Part shown: piece after piece, positions 8,046-15,153 of the stretch | How the letters are laid out: every line of letters starts with the position of its first letter | How positions within the stretch are numbered: position 1 is the first letter of the stretch | Source of the DNA: Candidatus Uhrbacteria bacterium | GTDB lineage: Bacteria; Patescibacteria; ABY1; SG8-24; GWF2-40-263 | DNA: 25,648 nucleotides | Assembly: GCA_016205975.1 (NCBI GenBank) | Contig: JACQSK010000026.1 | Span: 1-25,648, forward strand | Direction: 5' to 3' | Position numbers and translations under genes: made by a program | The notes under the pieces: generated by a model | The model's database searches: none | What the model saw: the letters and a program-made list of their open reading frames with translations, nothing else | Told to the model about the DNA's origin: nothing

Positions 8046-10169
8046 ATGTTCCACCGCCTCCACTCTACCATTTTTGCGTTGCTCTTCCTAGCGCTTTTTG
8101 TGGCAAACACGTTTGTCTTGAAGAGTGCGCCCTTGGGCATCCTGCTGCTCCTCTTATATGTGGGCGTGTTCGGCTGGGAGCTGGGCGGCGTCATCACGGC
8201 TGCGGAAAAGGCGATCCTGCGCTGGTGGCTGGGCGTGTGGGCGCTCCTCTCCGCTCTCGTGATTCTGCTGACAGCCGTCTACTACCTGTGGAAAGTCACT
8301 CCCGAGGTCATCACGGTCGTGATCCTTCTCACGCCGCCAGTCCTCTTGTGGGCGTGCCGCGCCTCCAGGCACCTCTCGCTGTTTGCCCACGCGCATGACC
8401 TCTGGAGCGCCCGACGTCATGCGATCCCGCGCCGCGTCTGGCTGTGTGCAAGCGCCGCGATCCTTCTGTTGAGCTTGTTTTTTTTGACACTCGCGCGCCA
8501 TCCCATAACCGATGCCGTGCGCTCCGTGTGGGAGCGCCTGCCCGCGGGCGTAATCGCGCTTTTTGTCCTCGCCGCCGCGCTCGTGTTCGCACTCTTGTGG
8601 CGCGGGAAGGAGCGCGCGCTGTCCCTCATCCTCTTGAGCGCGCTCCTCTTCGCCTTTCTCGCTGTGGCCGCGCTCGCGCTGCCGATCGGCTTTGGATTCG
8701 ACTCGTTCATCCATAAGGCAACGGAGTCCTACCTCGCGAGCTTCGGCGCCATCGAGCCCAAACCGTTTTACTACATCGGCCAGTACGTGCTCGTCCTGTT
8801 CCTGTCCCACGGATTCCTCATCCCCATAGACGTCGCCGACACGTTCCTCGTGCCGGTGCTCACGGCGCTCTTGCTTCCCGCAGCTTGGTTTTTTGCCGCC
8901 GCGCATATCACGCGCAAACGGTCGCTCGCGATGATGAGCCTCATGGGCCTGTTCCTCCTTCCGCTCTCAAACTTTATCGTGACAACCCCGCAGGCGTTCG
9001 CCAACCTCTGGACGCTTCTGCTGACGCTCGCGTCCGTCCCCTACTTGCTCGAACAGGAACATCCGCGCCTGCGTGTACTGGCTCTTGGCGCACTTTCTGC
9101 GCTCCTCATCCACCCGATCGCGGGCATCCCCGGCCTCCTCTTTTTCCTATTCCTCGCCACCGACCCGTCACGCACCAATCCGCGCACGCCCAAAACGAAC
9201 CGCGCGGTACGCGTCCTGTTGATTCTCCTGGCCTGCGTGCTCCTGCCGCTGTCCTTTGTCGTGAATGCCTCCCTCAGCCACCAGGCTCTGGGCGTGAACC
9301 TTGCCGCGCTCAATCCCCTCACCTGGCTCTCGTCCCTGAACCTGCAAGTCTTTTTTGAAAACCGCTTCGCGCCGCTCTTGGACCTCGTCTACCTCTACGG
9401 CTTCAACGCGATGCTGCTCCTCATCCTCATCGCCCTGTTTGCCTGGCGCGAATACCGCCGCGAGCTTTCCGTGCGCTGGCGCGCCCTTGCCCTCACCGTC
9501 CTGGCGCTCACGATGAACTATCTCATCTTGTCGACCGTCCTGGAGTTCACCTTTCTCATCGACTACGAACGCGCGAATTATGCCGCGCGCCTCATCCCGC
9601 TCATGGCTATCTTCTTGACGCCCTATCTGATCTTGGGCCTGGGACACGCATTCACGAACCTGAAAACCCAGCCGCTCGTTCTGCGCGCCGGCGTGTTTGC
9701 GCTCGCGCTGACCGTCGTCGGAAGCAGTTTCTATCTGGCCTATCCCAGGCGCGACGCCTATGAGACCAACCGCGGGTTCAACGTAAGCCAAGCGGACGTG
9801 GACGCGGTGTATCTCGCGGAAGACCTAGCCGCAGGGCGCCCGTATCTCGCGCTCGCCAACCAGTCCGTGTCGGCCGCGGCCATCCAAAAAATCGGTTTCC
9901 GCTATTTTGGTGATCTCTTTTTCTATCCGATCCCCACCGGCGGCCCCCTGTACGATTTTTTCCTGGCCATGAACGACTCCCCGACGCGCGAGACCGCGCG
10001 CGAGGCGCTTGATCTCGTGCCCATGCACGGCGATGTGACCACACTCTTTTTTCTCGTGAACAACTACTGGTGGGATGCCCCGCGCATCATCGAGACGGCC
10101 AAGGCGACCGCGGATGACTGGCGGAGCGTGGGCGATGGGGCGGTGTATGTGTTTTGGTACAAGTTTTAG
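8046..10169 (+). CDS. Large polytopic membrane protein, GT-C-like, unknown substrate
   Basis: A 707-residue protein made mostly of hydrophobic segments (about 14-16) up to about residue 565, then a soluble C-terminal part of about 140 residues ending VFWYKF. After several N-terminal helices there is a loop GFGFDSFIHKATESYL near residue 218. It resembles the acidic first-loop motif of STT3-like GT-C proteins (Asp followed by His and a short amphipathic stretch). That loop, the size and the topology suggest a membrane glycosyltransferase or glycan polymerase; the assignment is inference. The plus-strand gene stands alone between two minus-strand genes. It has a possible leaderless start and a G-rich tract directly after its stop. 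Confidence 0.7.
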   Translation: MFHRLHSTIFALLFLALFVANTFVLKSAPLGILLLLLYVGVFGWELGGVITAAEKAILRWWLGVWALLSALVILLTAVYYLWKVTPEVITVVILLTPPVLLWACRASRHLSLFAHAHDLWSARRHAIPRRVWLCASAAILLLSLFFLTLARHPITDAVRSVWERLPAGVIALFVLAAALVFALLWRGKERALSLILLSALLFAFLAVAALALPIGFGFDSFIHKATESYLASFGAIEPKPFYYIGQYVLVLFLSHGFLIPIDVADTFLVPVLTALLLPAAWFFAAAHITRKRSLAMMSLMGLFLLPLSNFIVTTPQAFANLWTLLLTLASVPYLLEQEHPRLRVLALGALSALLIHPIAGIPGLLFFLFLATDPSRTNPRTPKTNRAVRVLLILLACVLLPLSFVVNASLSHQALGVNLAALNPLTWLSSLNLQVFFENRFAPLLDLVYLYGFNAMLLLILIALFAWREYRRELSVRWRALALTVLALTMNYLILSTVLEFTFLIDYERANYAARLIPLMAIFLTPYLILGLGHAFTNLKTQPLVLRAGVFALALTVVGSSFYLAYPRRDAYETNRGFNVSQADVDAVYLAEDLAAGRPYLALANQSVSAAAIQKIGFRYFGDLFFYPIPTGGPLYDFFLAMNDSPTRETAREALDLVPMHGDVTTLFFLVNNYWWDAPRIIETAKATADDWRSVGDGAVYVFWYKF

Positions 10170-10217
10170 GGGGAGGGGGCAGAGGGCGCAAAGGGGGGCA
10201 AAGGGGCGCAAAGGGGG
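10169..10217 (+). repeat. G-quadruplex-type purine tract with short imperfect tandem repeats
   Basis: Six runs of three or more G follow one another at 10169-10173, 10175-10179, 10184-10186, 10193-10198, 10203-10206 and 10213-10217, with loops of 1, 4, 6, 4 and 6 nt. This is well within the usual G4 rule. The second half repeats a unit like GGGGCGCAAAG. It begins at the last base of the membrane-protein stop codon, so it would form the 3' end of that mRNA, where no hairpin-plus-T terminator is seen on the plus strand. Confidence 0.75.
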
Positions 10218-10220
10218 AGA

Positions 10221-10245
10221 CAAAAAAACACCCGCGCGTGGGGTG
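10221..10245 (-). terminator. Rho-independent terminator of the small gene at 10246-10605
   Basis: Read on the minus strand, directly after the TAG stop, CACCC (10245-10241) and GGGTG (10233-10229) form a 5-bp GC-rich stem around a 7-nt loop. The run of T from 10228 to 10222 follows at once. The stem is short but the tail is good. On the plus strand the hairpin has no T run, so it should not end the opposing gene. Confidence 0.65.
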
Positions 10246-10605
10246 CTAGTTGATGGGCTCGCGGGAACGACTTCTGTGGGCGCGCGCCATCGCGGCGTGG
10301 AAGACGAGCTCCGGGTCGTGGGCGATCTCGGGAGGAATCCGATCGCGCGTGAGGTCATCGACGTGCTGGATGAGGATCACGGTACCCGACGCCTGACTCT
10401 TGCGCGGTCTCATGGCCGCGAGAATCTTGGTGGGGCTTGCCATGTCGCGCACCGCCGGGTGCGCGGAGACGAGCGAGTTGTGCGCGGCGAGTCTGGCCAT
10501 CTCCTCGGCCAGCTCTTTGGCATCCTCAAACTCGACGATCGTCTGTAGCTGTTCGTCCGGCTGGCCTCCCTGAAAAACGAGGAACGTGAACTTCATGCGG
10601 ATCAT
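10246..10605 (-). CDS. Small cytoplasmic protein, unknown function
   Basis: A 119-residue soluble protein beginning MIRMKFTFLVFQGGQPDEQ and ending with a basic Arg/Ser-rich tail (HRSRSREPIN). The middle is helical and charged (EFEDAKELAEEMARLAAHN), followed by SPTKILAAMRPRKSQASGTVILIQHVDD. No family is recognised. I chose the ATG at 10605: GGAG lies 5 nt upstream and a promoter lies just beyond. A longer frame from TTG at 10653 would put the first codons inside the -35 box. It is a monocistronic gene with its own promoter, operator-like palindrome and terminator, opposed to the membrane-protein gene on its left. Confidence 0.72.
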   Translation of the reverse strand: MIRMKFTFLVFQGGQPDEQLQTIVEFEDAKELAEEMARLAAHNSLVSAHPAVRDMASPTKILAAMRPRKSQASGTVILIQHVDDLTRDRIPPEIAHDPELVFHAAMARAHRSRSREPIN

Positions 10606-10625
10606 GGACGCTCCGAAGTACGCGC

Positions 10626-10653
10626 ATCGTACCAGAACATGAGGCATCGTCAA
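10626..10653 (-). promoter_or_regulatory. Promoter of the small gene at 10246-10605
   Basis: On the minus strand TTGACG (10653-10648) and TACGAT (10631-10626) are separated by 16 bp, and the -10 is preceded by TGG, giving an extended -10. The expected start near 10619 leaves a leader of about 14 nt containing GGAG. This supports the choice of ATG at 10605. Confidence 0.6.
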
Positions 10654-10661
10654 GACTCGCG

Positions 10662-10673
10662 TTGTAGCTACAA
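10662..10673. promoter_or_regulatory. 12-bp perfect palindrome, operator candidate
   Basis: TTGTAGCTACAA is a perfect dyad ending 8 bp upstream of the -35 box of the small gene at 10246-10605. The position fits binding of a dimeric regulator, although no regulator gene is present in the window. Confidence 0.4.
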
Positions 10674-10678
10674 ATAAA

Positions 10679-10743
10679 GGTTACCGAAACTCTCCGTGTA
10701 GATACTCATTCGGTTACCGTGTCGCCGTATGACTATGGCGACA
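10679..10743. repeat. Two adjacent inverted repeats in the intergenic spacer
   Basis: GGTTACCGAA (10679-10688) and TTCGGTTACC (10709-10718) pair at 9 of 10 positions around a 20-nt loop. Immediately next, TGTCGCCGTA (10720-10729) and TATGGCGACA (10734-10743) form a 10-bp stem with one G:T pair and a TGAC loop. No T run follows on either strand, so these are not ordinary terminators. The rest of the 10744-10887 spacer shows no supported gene. Confidence 0.55.
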
Positions 10744-10887
10744 AGAAAGGAAGAGTTCCGTCTCGCGTGCCTTTGCATGTCTCCAGATGCATAACTCGGG
10801 AGATGGACATCGTCGTGGTCGCAAAGTGATATACAGCCCCGATGTAACGGCGGCGCTCAAAAGTGTTCTGAGACAACTCTAGCCCAA

Positions 10888-10931
10888 GAGCGTCTACATT
10901 ATTTTTCGATCGAAAAAAAATGTAGACGCTC
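10888..10931. repeat. 44-bp near-perfect palindrome
   Basis: Arms starting GAGCGTCTACATT (10888-10900) and ending AATGTAGACGCTC (10919-10931) are joined through the fully palindromic core TTTTTCGATCGAAAAA (10902-10917). The whole has 22 pairs with only one A:A mismatch (10901/10918) and no spacer loop. It lies 59 bp beyond the stop of the GT4 gene at 10990. There is no T run after it on either strand. It could be a cruciform-forming site, a protein-binding dyad or the trace of a small mobile repeat; sequence alone does not decide. Confidence 0.8.
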
Positions 10932-10989
10932 GGAATGGGGGTGTATCCCGGGAACAGAGCGAGTCCTGCAAGGGTGGCGGCATGTGGAA

Positions 10990-12225
10990 TCACGCCTCCT
11001 CCGTGATAGATCTTCTTCTCGTGATGACTTCCTTCATCATCTCTTCCAACTGATTGATATACCCCTCAAGCGTATATCGCTCTGCGCGCTCACGGATGAG
11101 CGTGGTCCTCTCCCACCACGCGTCTTGCTCGTCGTGGATGCGGCGCATGGCCGCGGCGAGTTCCTGTGCGCGGCCGGGCTCCACAAGCAGTCCTGTCACG
11201 TCTTCCTCCACAAGCTCCGGGATGCCGCCCAAGCGCGAGGCGATCACCGGCACGCCGATCAGCATCGCCTCGTAGATCACGGTCGGAGAGTTTTCATAGC
11301 AGAGAGAAGGGACGATGACCGCGTCGACGTTCTCAAGCAGGCTGAGCAAGTTGTGAAGGGAAATAAATCCGTGATAGGTCACGCGCGGATCACGCTGTGC
11401 CCTCGCGGCCACGAAGTCCATGAGCGTCCCGTCGCCGGCCACGTGCAATTCGATTTCATCGTGAAACGCGTCCAGGGCCGCAAGCAGAATCGGGATCCCT
11501 TTGTGTTCCTCCAGCTGGCCGACATACAAAAACCGCGTGCGCATCTGCGGGCGGCGGTGCGGGAGCTCGGGAGCGTTGCCTGGAGGCAAGGGATTGGGGA
11601 GCACCACCAGACGCGTGGTCGAAAACAATCCGCGCGCGCGGTAAAAATCCGCCAGGAATTGCGACGGCGAGAGTACAAGATTTGGCGTGCCGATCTGACG
11701 CTTCACGGCCTTCTCGTACCACCGGCGCAAGAAAGACCGTTGTAGCCAGGCCTGCTCCTGTCCGGCGATTAACAGCCCGCTGGGAATCGAAAGCTGCACA
11801 TCATGGAGCACATGGATGTGCGGCACGCCGCGCGCTTGGATCTCCCGCGCGATCGAGAGACCGATGCCTTTCAGGTTGTGTGTGATGACCACGTCGGGCC
11901 GCTCGTCCTGCATCACGTATCTGATGGCTGCGCGCGCGACTGGATTCGCAAGATCAATCATGTGCCAGAGTGCGCGCACGAGAAACGGCACGCCGGACCC
12001 ATGGCGCAACGAGCAGACGTTGAGCGGATAAAACCGATACACGACCTCCAGCGTCCGCTCCCGTACGCGCGCAAACAAACTTCTCACGCCCTCATAGGGT
12101 TGCGTCGTGAGCACGAACACTTCGTGGCCTCGCTGATAGAGCGCATCGGCCACGCGCTGAGCGACCAGTTCGGCACCACCGCGCGCATCGGGTGGATAGA
12201 GGTTGGAGACGATGCCGACCCTCAT
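10990..12225 (-). CDS. Glycosyltransferase family 4 (GT-B fold)
   Basis: A 411-residue retaining glycosyltransferase. The N-terminal domain starts MRVGIVSNLYPPDARGGAE with the Gly-rich acceptor-side loop. The C-terminal domain opens with FLYVGQLEEHKG (about 232-243), then LHVAGDG (260-266). The EX7E donor site runs from Glu311 to Glu319 (ENSPTVIYE), followed by GVPVIASRLGGIPELVE. The overlap with the upstream GT4 gene is ATGA, so the two are translated together. It probably adds a hexose, rhamnose or pentose from a nucleotide donor to a lipid-linked glycan in the cytoplasm. Sugar and linkage are not predictable. No terminator is seen after it; a long palindrome lies downstream. Confidence 0.92.
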   Translation of the reverse strand: MRVGIVSNLYPPDARGGAELVAQRVADALYQRGHEVFVLTTQPYEGVRSLFARVRERTLEVVYRFYPLNVCSLRHGSGVPFLVRALWHMIDLANPVARAAIRYVMQDERPDVVITHNLKGIGLSIAREIQARGVPHIHVLHDVQLSIPSGLLIAGQEQAWLQRSFLRRWYEKAVKRQIGTPNLVLSPSQFLADFYRARGLFSTTRLVVLPNPLPPGNAPELPHRRPQMRTRFLYVGQLEEHKGIPILLAALDAFHDEIELHVAGDGTLMDFVAARAQRDPRVTYHGFISLHNLLSLLENVDAVIVPSLCYENSPTVIYEAMLIGVPVIASRLGGIPELVEEDVTGLLVEPGRAQELAAAMRRIHDEQDAWWERTTLIRERAERYTLEGYINQLEEMMKEVITRRRSITEEA

Positions 12226-13388
12226 AGGTACTCTCTCTTAGATTGCTGTTGGATCACGGAGGCATAGGTAGCTTCCAGCCGGTCGATCAAAGGCTCCCAG
12301 TGATACGCCGTCGTCGCCATCACGCGCGCGGAAAGACCTAGGCGCGCGCGCAGTTCAGGATGCTCGAGCACGGTGGCGATAGCGCTGGCTAGCGCGGACG
12401 CGTCGCCGGAAGGGACCAATATCCCCGTGTCGCCGTCGCGCACGAGCGTTCTGACGCCCGGCAGAGCAGAGGCAATAGTCGGTACGCCGCTCGCGGCAGC
12501 CTCCAGCGCCACCAACCCAAACGACTCCGCGCGCGCCGTGGAGGGAAATAGGTGCACATCAGCGAGCCGGTAATAGCGCGGCAAATCCGCCTCGCTCGCG
12601 CTCCCGACAAACGTCACGCGCTCTTCGAGCCCTAAGGCGCGCGCGGCCGTCCGATAGGTTTCCTTGAGCGCCCCCTCACCCACAATCACGAGATGCCACG
12701 GGCGCCCCCGCAAGAGACTGAGCGCCTCAAACAACACGGGCAGCCCCTTGAACGCGTGCGCCGCGTCCAGTCCGCCGACGAACAGCAGGATCGGCGTCCC
12801 AGCGGGTAGGCGGAGGCGCGCGCGGAGCTCCGGCTCATCCCCTGGATGGAATCGCTCGCTGTCCACGCCGAAAGGATGCTCCTCGATGCGATCCATCACC
12901 TCGAGTTCGGCAAGCGCGCTGTGAAGCCCATAATCCATCGAGCTCACGAGGATCCGGTCCACGCGATTCACGAGCCAAGGGAACAGAAGCCGCCGATGCA
13001 TGCCGAACACCGCGCCCTTCAGGCCGCCGCCGACGTTGTCCATGTGATACGTCATGACGAGTCCTTGATCCTGTCTGAGGGCCTTCCTCACGATGACCGG
13101 CTCCGCGCCGCCGAAAAAAGGATAGTGCAAGTGGACCAGGTCGAATCCGGACAGGCGATGAAAGAGCGAGGGCAAGACGCCGGCGTTGCCGATCTGGAGG
13201 ATGCCGGGGATGCGGTGGACCCAGCGCGGATCGTCTTGCACGTCTTTGTCCTGGATCGTAAAGACGTGCACGTTGTAGCCGCGCGCGCGCAGCCGCTCGA
13301 CAGAGTCACGCGCAACATTCCCCATCCCGCCGCGGTAGGGCGGATAGGTGCACACGACGTGGGCGATGGTGATTTGGGCCTTGTCCAT
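12222..13388 (-). CDS. Glycosyltransferase family 4 (GT-B fold)
   Basis: A 388-residue GT4 enzyme. The N-terminus HVVCTYPPYRGGMGNVARD carries the Gly-rich loop, followed by DLVHLHYP (83-90). In the C-terminal domain ILLFVGGLDAAHAFKG precedes LVIVGEGALK. The EX7E site runs from Glu288 to Glu296 (ESFGLVALE), then GVPTIASALPGVRTLV. It is the first gene of a two-gene operon with the next GT4 (4-nt overlap), which shares only the family fold with it. An extended -10 lies 10 nt before the ATG, predicting a leader of about 4 nt. Substrates are unknown; the neighbouring genes suggest a surface glycan pathway. Confidence 0.92.
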   Translation of the reverse strand: MDKAQITIAHVVCTYPPYRGGMGNVARDSVERLRARGYNVHVFTIQDKDVQDDPRWVHRIPGILQIGNAGVLPSLFHRLSGFDLVHLHYPFFGGAEPVIVRKALRQDQGLVMTYHMDNVGGGLKGAVFGMHRRLLFPWLVNRVDRILVSSMDYGLHSALAELEVMDRIEEHPFGVDSERFHPGDEPELRARLRLPAGTPILLFVGGLDAAHAFKGLPVLFEALSLLRGRPWHLVIVGEGALKETYRTAARALGLEERVTFVGSASEADLPRYYRLADVHLFPSTARAESFGLVALEAAASGVPTIASALPGVRTLVRDGDTGILVPSGDASALASAIATVLEHPELRARLGLSARVMATTAYHWEPLIDRLEATYASVIQQQSKREYL

Positions 13389-13398
13389 AAGCGAACCT

Positions 13399-13407
13399 AC
13401 TATAGCA
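13399..13407 (-). promoter_or_regulatory. Extended -10 promoter of the GT4 pair, near-leaderless
   Basis: On the minus strand TGC-TATAGT spans 13407-13399. The ATG at 13388 begins 10 nt after the box, so transcription should start about 4 nt before it. No clear -35 is seen, which is typical when TGN precedes the -10. It lies back to back with the plus-strand promoter at 13419-13447. Confidence 0.55.
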
Positions 13408-13418
13408 TGACGCGTGCG

Positions 13419-13447
13419 TTGACACTCATTTTTGACCAGACTAAGAT
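13419..13447 (+). promoter_or_regulatory. Consensus promoter of the plus-strand GT2 pair, near-leaderless
   Basis: TTGACA (13419-13424) is a perfect -35, and after exactly 17 bp TAAGAT (13442-13447) forms the -10. The ATG at 13457 follows 9 nt after the -10, so the expected start point is about 3 nt before the ATG. No Shine-Dalgarno fits in that space. It is the best promoter by sequence in the window. Confidence 0.75.
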
Positions 13448-13456
13448 GCGCTCGCT

Positions 13457-14326
13457 ATGCCGGTGAACCTCTCGCTCATCATCGTCTCCTGGAACGTCCG
13501 CGACCATCTGCGAGCCAACCTTGCACGTCTCTTTGACATCCACGCACGCGCCCGCTTTGAAGTTCTGGTCGTCGACAACGGATCGATAGACGGCACGCCC
13601 GCGATGATCCGACGCGAGTTTCCCCAAGTCCATCTCATTCAAAACGACGGCAACCGCGGGTTTGCGCACGCGTGCAATCAAGGGCTGGCGCTGGCAGAGG
13701 GCGAGGTCTTCGTCCTGTTCAATCCTGACATGGTGATGGGCGAGGGCGTGCTCGATCGCGTCTATGAAACGCTCGTCGCACAGAAAGACATCGGGGGCAT
13801 GGGTGTGCGTCTGACGCGCGCGGACGGAACGGTCGTCGCCTCGGTGCGCCGCGATCCGGGATTCACGGATCAGCTCGCGATCCTCCTGAAGCTACCGCAT
13901 CTGTTCCCCCGCGTCGTGGATCGCTATCTCGCCTGCGACTTCGACTACGGCACGCCTCAAAATGTCGAGCAGCTCCGCGGATCGTTCCTCGCCTTTCGCC
14001 GCGACGTCTTCCTGCAGGTCGGACCGCTGGACGAAAAAAACTTTTTTATCTGGTTCGAAGACGTGGACTATTGCCGGCGCCTACGGCAAGCAGGATACCG
14101 CCTCTGGTACGACGCCTCTATGTCGTGCATGGATCTGGTCGGCCAATCGTTCGCGCAGCAGCCCACGCATGTGAAGCAGGCGCGCTTTTCCCTCTCGCTC
14201 GCGCGCTATTTCCGCGCCTGGCATCCCGCTTGGCAGGCGGCCGTGTTCTATGCGTTGCGCCCACTGACCATCGCCATGGGAGCGCTCGCGGATCTCGTGC
14301 GCGTTCATTCTCGCTTATGGAAGTAA
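13457..14326 (+). CDS. Glycosyltransferase family 2 (rhamnosyltransferase-like)
   Basis: A 289-residue GT-A enzyme. It starts with LSLIIVSWNVRDHL, then LVVDNGSIDGT (nucleotide-binding Asp40), NRGFAHACNQG and the metal-binding FNPD (88-91). QLRGSFLAFRRDVF (acceptor region) and FEDVDYCRRLRQAGYR near residue 200 supply the catalytic acidic residues. This arrangement is that of the WbbL/RfbN group, many of which are rhamnosyltransferases; that fits the dTDP-rhamnose genes but is inference. It is the first gene of a two-gene plus-strand operon with a consensus promoter, in an otherwise minus-strand cluster, and overlaps the next gene by 10 nt. Confidence 0.92.
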   Translation: MPVNLSLIIVSWNVRDHLRANLARLFDIHARARFEVLVVDNGSIDGTPAMIRREFPQVHLIQNDGNRGFAHACNQGLALAEGEVFVLFNPDMVMGEGVLDRVYETLVAQKDIGGMGVRLTRADGTVVASVRRDPGFTDQLAILLKLPHLFPRVVDRYLACDFDYGTPQNVEQLRGSFLAFRRDVFLQVGPLDEKNFFIWFEDVDYCRRLRQAGYRLWYDASMSCMDLVGQSFAQQPTHVKQARFSLSLARYFRAWHPAWQAAVFYALRPLTIAMGALADLVRVHSRLWK

Positions 14327-15153
14327 CCGCCCCACAGAAAGAACACGTGGATATCGCGATCGTCACGGTCACTGCCGACCGCCTGGACGAAGCGTGTTTG
14401 GCTTCCGTGCGCAGGCTCATCGACGCCACGCCGCTCACGGTGAAGTTTGTCTTAGTCGACAATGACTCGACGGCGTTTAACGCGCACGCGCTGGTCAATC
14501 GATTCGTTCCCGAAGCGATCGTCATCCTGCGGGACCGCAACGTGGGCTTTGGCCGCTCTTGCAACCGCGGCGCGCGCGAGGTGGACGCGGACTATTATTT
14601 TTTCCTGAATCCCGACACGCGCGTGGACGACGGCGAGCTCCTTTTGAAACTCGCGGTCTTCATGAAATCAACCCCGCGCGTGGGCATCGCCGCGCCCAAA
14701 ATCCTCTACCCGGACGAACGGTTGCAAGAAACCTGCCGCCGGTTCCCTGCCTGGTTCACGCCCATTGCGCAGAGGACGTCGCTCATGAGCCCGAAAAAAA
14801 TCACCGCACATCGCGCGGCGTTCCTCATGGAAGATTTCGGTCATCACAAACCCCGCATGGTTGACTGGGTGCAAGGCTCCGCCTTCATGATGGACGCGGC
14901 CTTGTTCCATGAAATCGGCGGCTTCGACGATCGCTACTTTTTATACTACGAGGATGTAGACCTGTGCCGGAGCGCCTGGGTGCGCGGCCGGCCGGTGTAC
15001 TACGTGCCCGCTGCCGTGCTCTATCACGCGTACGGAAAAGCGTCAGCCGCAGGGACAGGGACGTGGAACCGTCTGCTGCGCAACCGGACGACGCGCATCC
15101 ACATCGAGAGCTGGCTGAAGTACACGCTCAAGTGGTTGGGACAAAAAATCTGA
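14317..15153 (+). CDS. Glycosyltransferase family 2 (rhamnosyltransferase-like)
   Basis: A 278-residue GT-A enzyme of the same group as the gene before it. Motifs: FVLVDNDST (45-52), NVGFGRSCNRG, FLNPDTR (96-102), GSAFMMDAALFHEIGGFDDR and YYEDVDLCRS near residue 211. The open frame extends 82 codons further upstream, but that part (Arg/Ala-rich, overlapping the previous gene in another frame) is a shadow. The ATG at 14317 gives the normal GT2 N-terminus and a 10-nt overlap. Its 3' end overlaps the convergent GT2 gene by 26 bp. The donor is probably a nucleotide deoxyhexose, by family and neighbours only. Confidence 0.91.
   Translation: MEVTAPQKEHVDIAIVTVTADRLDEACLASVRRLIDATPLTVKFVLVDNDSTAFNAHALVNRFVPEAIVILRDRNVGFGRSCNRGAREVDADYYFFLNPDTRVDDGELLLKLAVFMKSTPRVGIAAPKILYPDERLQETCRRFPAWFTPIAQRTSLMSPKKITAHRAAFLMEDFGHHKPRMVDWVQGSAFMMDAALFHEIGGFDDRYFLYYEDVDLCRSAWVRGRPVYYVPAAVLYHAYGKASAAGTGTWNRLLRNRTTRIHIESWLKYTLKWLGQKI

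Noticed and set aside
8154..8906. 250-codon minus-strand open frame inside the 707-residue membrane protein gene
   Set aside because: Very rich in Arg, Glu, Gly and Gln with no hydrophobic core, as expected of the complement of a Leu-rich membrane protein.
10606..10653. Longer version of the small gene starting from TTG at 10653
   Set aside because: Those codons coincide with the promoter and leader; ATG 10605 has GGAG at a 5-nt distance.
10733..10993. 86-codon minus-strand frame starting with GTG that overlaps the GT4 stop as GTGA
   Set aside because: The coupling geometry is tempting, but the frame runs through the 44-bp palindrome and several other inverted repeats, has no family resemblance and different base composition. 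I treat it as chance, though it is the first thing to test if the spacer is transcribed.
14071..14316. 82-codon N-terminal extension of the second plus-strand GT2 gene
   Set aside because: It overlaps the preceding GT2 gene in another frame, is Arg/Ala-rich, and normal GT2 homology begins just after ATG 14317.
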